A stretch of 8,272 bases of DNA. Source: an uncultured Clostridium sp. (GTDB lineage: Bacteria; Bacillota; Clostridia; TANB77; CAG-508). How positions within the stretch are numbered: the first letter of the stretch is position 1; every line of letters starts with the position of its first letter. Positions 1 through 5,047 of this stretch are shown here, piece by piece. The position numbers and the translations under genes were made by a program. The notes below the pieces were generated by a model. It was not told the DNA's origin. It saw only the letters and a list, made by a program, of their open reading frames with translations, and did no database searches. Location of the stretch: the NCBI GenBank assembly GCA_900553865.1, contig USFC01000067.1:1-8272 (forward strand). Direction: 5' to 3'.

Positions 1-143
1 CTAAAGAAGTAGGAACATTAATTGCAAAAAGAGCAATGGAAAAGAATATAAAAAATGTTGTTTACGACAGAGGTGGATACATATATCACGGAGTTGTAAA
101 AGAATTAGCAGAAGCTGCAAGAGAAGCAGGACTAGAATTTTAA
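1..143 (+). CDS. rplR: 50S ribosomal protein L18, C-terminal end (5' truncated by window)
   Basis: Only the last 46 complete codons are present, in the frame beginning at position 3; the start lies upstream of the window. L18 binds 5S rRNA and anchors it to the central protuberance of the large subunit. The visible part carries the characteristic family ending: a VGTLIAKRA helix, the VVYDRGGYIYHG segment and the closing ELAEAAREAGLEF. The TAA stop is at 141-143 and is followed after 17 nt by the rpsE start, the normal spc-operon order. Identification rests on strong similarity to remembered Bacillota L18 C-termini. Nothing looks broken; the truncation is due only to the window edge. Confidence 0.95.
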   Translation, partial: KEVGTLIAKRAMEKNIKNVVYDRGGYIYHGVVKELAEAAREAGLEF

Positions 144-160
144 AAAGGAGGGAAAGTAAA

Positions 161-652
161 GTGCACGAAGAGAACACACCAGAATTAAAAGAAAAAGTTG
201 TTGCAATAAATAGAGTTGCAAAAGTTGTTAAAGGTGGTAGAACTTTCCGTTTCAGCGCTGTTGTAGTTGTTGGTGACGAAGCAGGACACGTAGGTGTAGG
301 AAATGGAAAAGCAGCAGAAGTTCCAGATGCAATTAAAAAAGCTATACAAGAAGCTAAAAAGAACTTAATAGAAGTTCCAATCGTAGGAACAACAATACCA
401 CACGAATTTATAGGAAAATTTGGTAGCGCAAGTGTTATGTTAAAACCAGCAGCAGAAGGTACTGGAATCATAGCAGGAGGAAGCGTAAGACCAGTTATGG
501 AACTTGCTGGATATAGAGATATCCGTACTAAAGTTTTAGGAACAAATAACCCAAGAAACGTAGTATATGCTACAATCGAAGGATTAAAGAAAATGCAAAC
601 AATAGAGCAAGTTGCAGCAAAAAGAGGTAAAAAAGTAGAAGATATATTATAA
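161..652 (+). CDS. rpsE: 30S ribosomal protein S5
   Basis: S5 sits on the solvent face of the small subunit near the mRNA entry tunnel and contributes to decoding accuracy. The 163-residue product has the usual length for Bacillota. The N-terminal double-stranded RNA-binding-like domain spans roughly residues 10-75 (INRVAKVVKGGRTFRFSA, then VVGDEAGHVGVGNGKA), and the C-terminal domain roughly 85-158 (GTGIIAGGSVRPVMELAG, NPRNVVYATIEGL). The start is GTG at 161, supported by AAGGAGGG at 145-152 with an 8-nt spacer. Translation ends in tandem TAA TAA. In most Bacillota rpmD follows directly; here only 23 nt separate this stop from rplO, so L30 is missing at this place. Confidence 0.97.
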   Translation: MHEENTPELKEKVVAINRVAKVVKGGRTFRFSAVVVVGDEAGHVGVGNGKAAEVPDAIKKAIQEAKKNLIEVPIVGTTIPHEFIGKFGSASVMLKPAAEGTGIIAGGSVRPVMELAGYRDIRTKVLGTNNPRNVVYATIEGLKKMQTIEQVAAKRGKKVEDIL

Positions 653-675
653 TAAAGAGGAGGTGTAATTCTATA

Positions 676-1110
676 ATGAAATTAGACGAATTAAAACCAG
701 CACAAAAAACAGAAAGTAAAAAAAGAGTTGGACGTGGAGTAGGTTCAGGTTTAGGAAAAACATCAGGAAGAGGTCATAAAGGACAAAAAGCAAGATCTGG
801 TGGAGGAGTTAGACGTGGATTCGAAGGAGGTCAAACACCATTATATAGAAGATTACCAAAAAGAGGATTTACAAATATTCATGCTAAAAATTATACAGAA
901 GTAACTTTAACAATGCTTAATAAATCAAGCAAAGAAGAAGTAACTGCTGAAAGCTTAATCGCAGACGGTATAATATCAAAAGCAAACGACGGAATAGTTG
1001 TAATTGCTACAGGTACATTAGATAAAAAATTAACTGTTAAAGCTGTAAGATTCACTAAAGGAGCTAAGGAAAAAATAGAAGCTTTAGGTGGAAAGACAGA
1101 GGTGATCTAA
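676..1110 (+). CDS. rplO: 50S ribosomal protein L15
   Basis: L15 is a late-assembly protein of the large subunit with a long basic N-terminal extension that threads into 23S rRNA. The 144-residue product is of standard length. The first 60 or so residues are the diagnostic glycine/arginine-rich tail (MKLDELKPA, RVGRGVGSGLGKTSGRGHKG, FEGGQTPLYRRLPKRGF); the globular L18e/L15-type fold follows from about residue 75. The ATG at 676 is preceded by AGAGGAGGTG at 656-665. The stop TAA at 1108-1110 directly abuts the TTG start of secY, and the secY ribosome binding site lies inside the last codons of this gene, so translation of the two genes is probably coupled. Confidence 0.97.
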   Translation: MKLDELKPAQKTESKKRVGRGVGSGLGKTSGRGHKGQKARSGGGVRRGFEGGQTPLYRRLPKRGFTNIHAKNYTEVTLTMLNKSSKEEVTAESLIADGIISKANDGIVVIATGTLDKKLTVKAVRFTKGAKEKIEALGGKTEVI

Positions 1111-1113
1111 TTG
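1098..1113 (+). promoter_or_regulatory. secY ribosome binding site and TTG start inside rplO end
   Basis: AGAGGTGATC at 1098-1107 is an almost complete match to the 16S anti-Shine-Dalgarno partner and lies within the last rplO codons, about 5 nt before TTG 1111-1113. No ATG or GTG with comparable spacing is nearby, and the protein begins MFKTIRNALK, a typical SecY N-terminus, which fixes the start. With zero bases between stop and start, terminating ribosomes can plausibly restart on secY. Confidence 0.85.
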
Positions 1114-2427
1114 TTTAAAACAATAAGAAATGCACTAAAAACTCCAGATGTTAGAAAAAAATTGTTATATACCCTAATCTTAATAGTAGTATTTAGATTA
1201 GGCTGTTATATAACAGTTCCAGGAGTTGACAGTTTTCAATTAGCAGAAGTATTGAACAACCAAGGAATAGCATCACTTATAGATTTAATATCAGGAGGCG
1301 CTTTTTCTCGTTTATCTATTTTTGCTATGTCAATTAGTCCGTATATCACAGCTTCAATTGTTATTCAATTATTAGGAATGGTTATACCATCACTAGAAAG
1401 ACTAACAAAAGAAGGTGGAGAAGAAGGAAGAAATAAAATTAATCGTTATACCAAATTATTAACAGTTGTATTAGCATTAATTGAAGGATTAGGAATATAC
1501 TTATCATATCGTTCTTCTGGAATATTTGTTGACACAACATTTATTACAGGAGCTACAGTTGTTCTATCATTAATGGCAGGAACAGCACTACTTATGTGGC
1601 TTGGAGACCAAATTACTAGCAAAGGTATAGGAAATGGAATTTCAATAATTATCTTTGTTGGTATAGTAGCAGGACTACCAAGCGCAATAACAACAATTTG
1701 GAATTTAATATTTGGTGTAGGAGCATTTTCTACAACAGGTCTATTAATAGCATTAGCAATTATAATAGGAGCTATAATATTAGTAGCAGGAGTTGTATTT
1801 GTACAACAAGCAGAACGTAGAGTACCAGTACAATATTCAAAAAGAGTTGTAGGAAGAAAAATGGTAGGAGCACAAAATACAAATATACCATTAAAACTTG
1901 CTATGGCAGGTGTAATGCCAGTAATTTTTGCTTCATCATTTATGACATTCCCAGCAATGATAATACAAATGTTTAATCCAAACATTCAAGAACAAGCAGG
2001 TTTCTGGAATGTAATATATAATTTCTCAATTGCAACATCAACATCAAGCGTAGCAATTGGATATTCAATAGCAAATGCAATGGTGTATTTACTATTAATA
2101 GTAGGATTCACATATTTCTATACTTATGCAACATTTAATCCAGCAGAAGTATCAAATAATATAAAGAAAAATGGTGGATTTATACCAGGAATAAGAGCAG
2201 GAAAACCAACAACAGATTATTTAGCATCAATAATTTCAAAATTAACATTATTTGGCGGTTTATTCTTAGCAGTAATTGCTATTATACCAATGCTTCTAAG
2301 ATTTACATCTTTAAATATTGCCTTTGGTGGTACATCAATATTAATCGTAGTTGGAGTTGCACTAGAAACTGTACAACAATTAGAATCACAACTTGTAATG
2401 AGACATTACAAAGGATTCTTAGAATAA
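1111..2427 (+). CDS. secY: Preprotein translocase channel subunit SecY
   Basis: SecY is the ten-helix channel of the SecYEG translocon in the cytoplasmic membrane, exporting preproteins with SecA and inserting membrane proteins with ribosomes. At 438 residues the length is normal. Visible hydrophobic segments fall near residues 18-38, 65-90, 114-134, 146-166, 174-197, 208-231, 262-287, 315-340, 370-396 and 402-422. Family signatures are GGAFSRLSIFAMSISPYITA (62-81), LGDQITSKGIGNGISI (164-179), ERRVPVQY (235-242), GIRAGKPTTDYL (360-371, with the conserved cytosolic-loop arginine at 362), and the closing QQLESQLVMRHYKGFL. GAQNTNIPLKLAMAGVMP (253-270) departs slightly from the more usual S-T-H-I-P and N-x-A-G-V-I-P wording. 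It is the last gene before a terminator, so adk and map are not simply cotranscribed with it. Confidence 0.97.
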   Translation: MFKTIRNALKTPDVRKKLLYTLILIVVFRLGCYITVPGVDSFQLAEVLNNQGIASLIDLISGGAFSRLSIFAMSISPYITASIVIQLLGMVIPSLERLTKEGGEEGRNKINRYTKLLTVVLALIEGLGIYLSYRSSGIFVDTTFITGATVVLSLMAGTALLMWLGDQITSKGIGNGISIIIFVGIVAGLPSAITTIWNLIFGVGAFSTTGLLIALAIIIGAIILVAGVVFVQQAERRVPVQYSKRVVGRKMVGAQNTNIPLKLAMAGVMPVIFASSFMTFPAMIIQMFNPNIQEQAGFWNVIYNFSIATSTSSVAIGYSIANAMVYLLLIVGFTYFYTYATFNPAEVSNNIKKNGGFIPGIRAGKPTTDYLASIISKLTLFGGLFLAVIAIIPMLLRFTSLNIAFGGTSILIVVGVALETVQQLESQLVMRHYKGFLE

Positions 2428-2429
2428 TA

Positions 2430-2470
2430 AATTGAAAAAAGGATTGCAATTTAACAATTCTTTTCCAATT
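2430..2470 (+). other. Imperfect hairpin just after secY
   Basis: AATTG (2430-2434) pairs with CAATT (2466-2470), AAAA with TTTT (2461-2464), and GGATTG (2441-2446) with CAATTC (2455-2460), with one mismatch, one bulge and one G-T pair; the loop is 2447-2454. It is not followed by a T-run on the + strand, so it is more likely a 3'-end stabilising or processing hairpin than a terminator. It stands immediately upstream of the real terminator. Confidence 0.45.
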
Positions 2471-2482
2471 ACAAAAAATTAT

Positions 2483-2511
2483 AAAAATGGATGCTTTAAG
2501 CATCTATTTTT
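2483..2511 (+). terminator. Intrinsic terminator after secY
   Basis: A 13-bp stem pairs 2483-2495 (AAAAATGGATGCT) with 2499-2511 (AGCATCTATTTTT), with one G-T wobble, around a 3-nt loop TTA. The right arm itself ends in T5 and a further T-run lies at 2519-2525. It ends the rplR-rpsE-rplO-secY transcript and separates it from adk. The inner GATGCT/AGCATC core is the strongest part; leakiness is possible because the stem is AT-rich. Confidence 0.8.
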
Positions 2512-2542
2512 ATGGGAATTTTTTTACTAAAAAAGTGTATAC

Positions 2543-2571
2543 TTATTAAAAAAAGACAAGTATAATATAAT
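2543..2571 (+). promoter_or_regulatory. Probable sigmaA promoter for adk
   Basis: Two overlapping perfect TATAAT hexamers lie at 2561-2566 and 2566-2571. The second has a weak -35 (TTATTA, 2543-2548) at 17-bp spacing. Transcription would begin near 2578, about 32 nt before the adk start. Its position just downstream of the secY terminator supports the call. A 7-bp inverted repeat (TATACTT 2538-2544, AAGTATA 2558-2564) straddles this promoter. Confidence 0.6.
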
Positions 2572-2609
2572 ATGAAGAATAAAAAAAAATGCAAAAAGGA
2601 GATGAATTT

Positions 2610-3272
2610 ATGAATATAGTAATGTTAGGAAAACCGGGTTCAGGAAAAGGAACAGTAGGGAAAATGTTATCAGAAAATTTGGGAGTAGTTCATATATCTA
2701 GCGGAGAATTATTTAGAAGCTATATAAAAAAAGCAGGAGAGATAGGAAAAGAAATTGAAAATTATGTATCTCAAGGAAATTTGGTTCCAGATGAATTAGC
2801 AATAAAATTAGTAGAAAAAAGATTGCAAGAAGTAGACTGCAAAGACGGAATGATACTAGACGGATTTCCAAGAACAGTAGCGCAAGCAAAGGAATTAGAC
2901 AAGTTCTTTAAAGAAAGAGGTTGCAAAATAGATATAGCAGTAGAACTTAATTTAACAGACGAAGACATTATAGAGAGAATAATAACTAGAAGAGTATGTT
3001 CAAATGTAGACTGTAGAGAAGTATATAACTTAGAATTTAAAAAGCCAAAGCAAGAAGGAATATGTGATGTATGTGGAAGTAAATTAATTCAAAGACAAGA
3101 TGATACAATAGAAACAGTACAAAAAAGACTTGAAAATTATTATAAAACCTCAGCAGAATTAGTAGAATACTACAAAGCACAAGATTTATTATATACAGTA
3201 AAATTAAATATACACTCTGGAAAGACTTCAGAAGATGTAGCAAAAGAAGTAAAAGAATATTTAACAAAATAG
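2610..3272 (+). CDS. adk: Adenylate kinase, zinc-binding LID type with unusual CX4C knuckle
   Basis: Adenylate kinase interconverts ATP + AMP and 2 ADP in the cytosol and is commonly found between secY and map in Bacillota. The 220-residue product has the long-form length. The P-loop is GKPGSGKGT (7-15), the AMP-binding segment ISSGELFR (29-36) and LVPDE (58-62), the DGFPRT motif 84-89, and TRR at 126-128 followed by the LID domain. LID cysteines are C130, C135, C152 and C155, giving CX4C-X16-CX2C; the usual Bacillota form has CX2C first, so there is a 2-residue insertion in the knuckle. RQDD (162-165) and ETVQKRLENY close the core. The start is ATG 2610 rather than the in-frame ATG 2589, because AAGGAG (2596-2601) sits 8 nt before 2610 and the P-loop then has normal N-terminal spacing. 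It is the only gene here ending in TAG. Confidence 0.96.
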   Translation: MNIVMLGKPGSGKGTVGKMLSENLGVVHISSGELFRSYIKKAGEIGKEIENYVSQGNLVPDELAIKLVEKRLQEVDCKDGMILDGFPRTVAQAKELDKFFKERGCKIDIAVELNLTDEDIIERIITRRVCSNVDCREVYNLEFKKPKQEGICDVCGSKLIQRQDDTIETVQKRLENYYKTSAELVEYYKAQDLLYTVKLNIHSGKTSEDVAKEVKEYLTK

Positions 3273-3337
3273 AATTCTTTAGCAAAAGCTAAAATAAAAA
3301 TACTGCGAAAATATAAAAAAGTATAAAATATATAAGA

Positions 3338-3373
3338 AAAAGCTAGAAAAAATGTTTATTTTTTCTAGCTTTT
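3338..3373 (+). terminator. Hairpin terminator between adk and map
   Basis: A perfect 15-bp stem pairs 3338-3352 with 3359-3373 (core AGCTAG/CTAGCT flanked by A/T tracts), loop TGTTTA. On the + strand the U-tract after the core is TTTT, then GTG; on the - strand the tail is longer, so the element may work in both directions. It ends adk transcripts and physically overlaps the promoter of map. Confidence 0.65.
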
Positions 3374-3383
3374 GTGCTATAAT
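3355..3383 (+). promoter_or_regulatory. Extended -10 promoter for map, overlapping the terminator
   Basis: TGCTATAAT at 3375-3383 is a perfect extended -10 element (TG-N-TATAAT). A poor -35 (TTTATT, 3355-3360) at 17-bp spacing falls in the loop and right arm of the hairpin just upstream, as expected for an extended -10 promoter that does not need a good -35. Transcription would start near 3390 and leave a leader of about 28 nt before map. Confidence 0.65.
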
Positions 3384-3417
3384 AAAAATTAGTGGGTAAG
3401 AGAAAAGAGGGAAAAAA

Positions 3418-4188
3418 ATGGTAACAATAAAATCAAAACAAGAAATCGAGAAAATGAAAGAAGCATGCAGAGTAGCAGCCTTAGCACAAAAAGCAGTAGA
3501 AGCAGCAATAAAACCTGGAGTATCTACATGGGAATTAGATAAAATTGCAGAAAATGAAATGAGAAAAAATGGTGCAATTCCAGCAGAAAAAGGCTATCCA
3601 AGTGGAGAAAAAGGAGTTCCAGATTTTCCAGGTTCAATATGTGCCTCTATAAATGATGAAGTAATACATGGAATACCATCAAAAAAAGTTATACTGAAAG
3701 AAGGAGATATAATTAGTATAGACTTAGTAGCCTATAAAGACGGATTTAATGGAGATTGTGCAAGAACATATGCAGTAGGAAAAATAGATAAAGCTTCACA
3801 AAAATTAATGGAAGTAACAAAACAAGCCTTCTTTGAAGGAATAAAATATGCTAAAAAAGGCAATCGTATAGGAGATGTATCACATGCGATTGGAGAATTC
3901 GTAGAAAAAAACGGATTCAATGTTGTAAAAGAATTTCAAGGTCATGGAATAGGTAGACAAATGCATGAAGACCCAGGAATACCAAACTATGGAAAACAAG
4001 GAAGAGGAATAAGGCTAGAACCAGGAATGACACTTGCTATTGAACCAATGGTAATGGCAGGTTCAGATGAAATCTTGGAATTAGAAGATGGATGGACAAT
4101 AATTACAGAAGACGGAGAGAGGGCAGCACACTACGAAAATACAATTTTAATTACAGAAAATGAGCCAGAAATCTTGACAAAAGCATAA
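3418..4188 (+). CDS. map: Methionine aminopeptidase, type I
   Basis: This enzyme removes the initiator methionine from nascent proteins after deformylation, acting at the ribosome exit. At 256 residues it is close to the usual 248-255 for type I enzymes. The five metal ligands of the pita-bread fold are all in place: D102 (SIDLVAYKDGFNGD), D113, H176 (GHGIGR), E209 (LAIEPM) and E240 (AHYENT); the catalytic-site H84 lies in NDEVIHGIP. Compared with remembered family members the loop before the PGSICASIN motif (about residues 59-71, GYPSGEKGVPDFP) is some 7 residues longer; it lies at the edge of the substrate pocket. GAGGG at 3407-3411 precedes the ATG by 6 nt. The gene appears to have its own promoter, and its last codons contain the promoter of the infA unit. 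Confidence 0.97.
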   Translation: MVTIKSKQEIEKMKEACRVAALAQKAVEAAIKPGVSTWELDKIAENEMRKNGAIPAEKGYPSGEKGVPDFPGSICASINDEVIHGIPSKKVILKEGDIISIDLVAYKDGFNGDCARTYAVGKIDKASQKLMEVTKQAFFEGIKYAKKGNRIGDVSHAIGEFVEKNGFNVVKEFQGHGIGRQMHEDPGIPNYGKQGRGIRLEPGMTLAIEPMVMAGSDEILELEDGWTIITEDGERAAHYENTILITENEPEILTKA

Positions 4189-4202
4189 TTCTATAATATA
4201 CT
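4174..4202 (+). promoter_or_regulatory. Strong sigmaA promoter for the infA-rplQ unit, overlapping the map 3' end
   Basis: TTGACA at 4174-4179 is a perfect -35; after exactly 17 bp comes TATACT at 4197-4202 (5/6 to consensus). The -35 is within the codons for map residues near the C-terminus and the -10 lies just after the stop. The start point would be near 4209, giving an infA leader of about 123 nt. This is the best promoter in the window. Confidence 0.8.
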
Positions 4203-4266
4203 ATATTAGCTATTATGTATTAGTATGCATATAATTTAAGCATTAAATATAAAATAGAAGTCAGAT

Positions 4267-4326
4267 GTTAGAAATAGAAGTTGGTCTAAGAGTCCAACCT
4301 CAAAGCTCTAACCTCAAAGTAGGAGG
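4267..4326 (+). promoter_or_regulatory. Structured infA leader with twin CCTC elements able to mask the ribosome binding site
   Basis: Drawn one way, GTTAGA (4267-4272) pairs with TCTAAC (4307-4312), enclosing a second stem in which 4277-4284 pairs with 4294-4301 with one mismatch. A 10-nt direct repeat, AACCTCAAAG, lies at 4296-4305 and 4310-4319. Each copy contains CCTC; the second copy (4312-4315) can instead pair with GAGG (4323-4326) of the infA Shine-Dalgarno AGGAGG (4321-4326). The two pairings compete, as expected of a translational switch. The structure is seen in sequence; the switching is inferred. The rest of 4189-4266 is AT-rich and I see nothing else firm in it. Confidence 0.5.
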
Positions 4327-4331
4327 ATAAA

Positions 4332-4550
4332 ATGGCAAAAGAGGATGTTATTGAAGTAGAGGGTACAGTAGTAGAAACACTACCAAACACAAACTTTAAG
4401 GTAGAATTAGAAAATGGACATCAAATACTAGCTCACATTTCTGGAAAATTAAGAATGAATTACATTAAAATTTTACCAGGTGATAAAGTAAAAGTAGAAC
4501 TTTCACCATATGATTTAACCAGAGGACGTATTACATGGAGAGCAAAATAA
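4332..4550 (+). CDS. infA: Translation initiation factor IF-1
   Basis: IF1 binds the ribosomal A site during initiation and assists IF2 and IF3 in start selection. The 72-residue product is exactly the usual length and is a single S1-type OB fold. Diagnostic segments are MAKEDVIEVEGTVVE at the start, VELENGHQILAHISGK, RMNYIKILPGDKV and SPYDLTRGRITWR near the end. The start is ATG 4332, with AGGAGG 4321-4326 spaced by 5 nt. It opens the infA-rpmJ-rpsM-rpsK-rpsD-rpoA-rplQ unit. In many Clostridia a small KOW-domain gene lies between map and infA; none is present here, only a non-coding leader. Confidence 0.98.
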   Translation: MAKEDVIEVEGTVVETLPNTNFKVELENGHQILAHISGKLRMNYIKILPGDKVKVELSPYDLTRGRITWRAK

Positions 4551-4587
4551 AAAAGTTTAAAAAATTGTGAATTGCAAATTATAAATA

Positions 4588-4661
4588 AATGAGGCGCTTT
4601 GGTGAGGTGTATAAATCTCATTTAGCCTGATATCTTATACATCTGACCATTACGCATCATT
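4588..4661 (+). promoter_or_regulatory. Long structured RNA element between infA and rpmJ
   Basis: A 74-nt hairpin with about 22 base pairs: AATGA/TCATT at the base (4588-4592 with 4657-4661), GCG/CGC (4594-4596 with 4653-4655), TGGT/ACCA (4600-4603 with 4646-4649) and a 10-bp apical stem (4605-4614 with 4635-4644, one G-T). A single G-A mismatch, a 3x3 internal loop and a single G-G mismatch separate the stems. The 20-nt loop holds CTCATTT (4617-4623), which is complementary to AAATGAG (4587-4593) at the hairpin base, so a mutually exclusive pairing is possible. There is no T-run after it, so it is not a terminator. The 178-nt spacer 4551-4728 holds nothing else I can support except the rpmJ ribosome binding site AGGAGGTG near 4712-4719. 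Confidence 0.6.
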
Positions 4662-4728
4662 ATATTTTGTATTACATAATTTAAAAAGGTTATAAAGATT
4701 ATCAAAATTGCAGGAGGTGTGGTTAAGA

Positions 4729-4842
4729 ATGAAAGTAAGACCATCAGTAAAGAAAATTTGCGAAAAATGCAAAATTATTAAAAGAAAAGGTGTTATTAGG
4801 GTAATTTGTGAAAATCCAAAACACAAACAAAGACAAGGTTAA
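4729..4842 (+). CDS. rpmJ: 50S ribosomal protein L36, zinc-ribbon (C+) form
   Basis: L36 is the smallest large-subunit protein and bridges 23S rRNA domains near the L7/L12 stalk base. The 37-residue product is complete: it begins MKVRPSVKKICEKCK and ends ENPKHKQRQG. Zinc ligands are C11, C14, C27 and H32 (CX2C-X12-C-X4-H), so this is the zinc-binding paralogue type, not the cysteine-free type used under zinc starvation. ATG 4729 follows AGGAGGTG by about 9 nt. It lies in its canonical place between infA and rpsM, but is flanked on both sides by unusually long structured spacers. Confidence 0.97.
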   Translation: MKVRPSVKKICEKCKIIKRKGVIRVICENPKHKQRQG

Positions 4843-4866
4843 TTATATACCAAAAAAATTGATACT

Positions 4867-4924
4867 AACATAAATTAGAGGCGGCTGTAGATTAATTTAT
4901 AATCTATGAAATCCAATTTATGTT
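4867..4924 (+). promoter_or_regulatory. rpsM leader, hairpin 1
   Basis: Ten perfect pairs join AACATAAATT (4867-4876) to AATTTATGTT (4915-4924). Inside, an asymmetric internal loop (purine-rich AGAGGCGGC 4877-4885 opposite 4909-4914) leads to a second 9-bp stem, 4886-4894 with 4900-4908, including two G-T pairs, and a 5-nt loop. No T-run follows. Together with hairpin 2 it occupies most of the 205-nt spacer between rpmJ and rpsM, which contains no gene. Confidence 0.6.
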
Positions 4925-4932
4925 TTTATACA

Positions 4933-4999
4933 TGTCTATAAGAAGAATAAAGATTGGACCTTTCCAATGCATTTCACCTTTATACTTCTGAGGTAGACA
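4933..4999 (+). promoter_or_regulatory. rpsM leader, hairpin 2 with anti-Shine-Dalgarno strand
   Basis: TGTCTA (4933-4938) pairs with TAGACA (4994-4999); then 4941-4952 pairs with 4978-4989 (11 of 12, one A-A mismatch); then ATTGGA (4953-4958) pairs with TCCAAT (4963-4968) around loop CCTT. An unpaired stretch 4969-4977 on the 3' side continues into the paired C4978; CACCTT at 4975-4980 can alternatively pair with GGAGGTG at 5032-5037, the rpsM ribosome binding site. In E. coli the S4 protein represses the alpha operon by binding a pseudoknot at the rpsM start, so an S4-responsive leader is plausible here, but I see no specific homology to that fold. Confidence 0.6.
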
Positions 5000-5047
5000 A
5001 AAAATATTATTAATATTTAAAATAAAACATGGAGGTGCTAAAAAAGT

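Noticed and set aside
653..675. A very small or decayed rpmD remnant
   Set aside because: 23 nt holds only the rplO ribosome binding site; there is no coding trace of L30.
2589..2609. Upstream in-frame ATG for adk, adding 7 residues
   Set aside because: The ribosome binding site AAGGAG lies between this ATG and the one at 2610, and the family N-terminus fits 2610.
3278..3293. Small hairpin TTTAGC-AAAA-GCTAAA right after adk
   Set aside because: Six AT-rich pairs without a T-run; the much stronger hairpin at 3338-3373 is the better terminator.
4192..4197. TATAAT as the -10 for the TTGACA at 4174
   Set aside because: The spacing would be 12 bp, too short; TATACT at 4197 with 17 bp is the functional choice.
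4589..4630. 13-codon ORF inside the infA-rpmJ hairpin, ending in TGA
   Set aside because: No Shine-Dalgarno precedes it, and it ends in the stop codon not used by any gene here. Probably chance.
4588..4661. 74-nt structured element considered as a tRNA
   Set aside because: It folds as one long hairpin; no anticodon arm, T-loop GTTCRA motif or CCA end is present.
4667..4696. Possible rpmJ promoter TTGTAT-18 bp-TATAAA
   Set aside because: The -35 matches only 3 of 6 and such hits are common in AT-rich spacers. The upstream infA promoter explains transcription.
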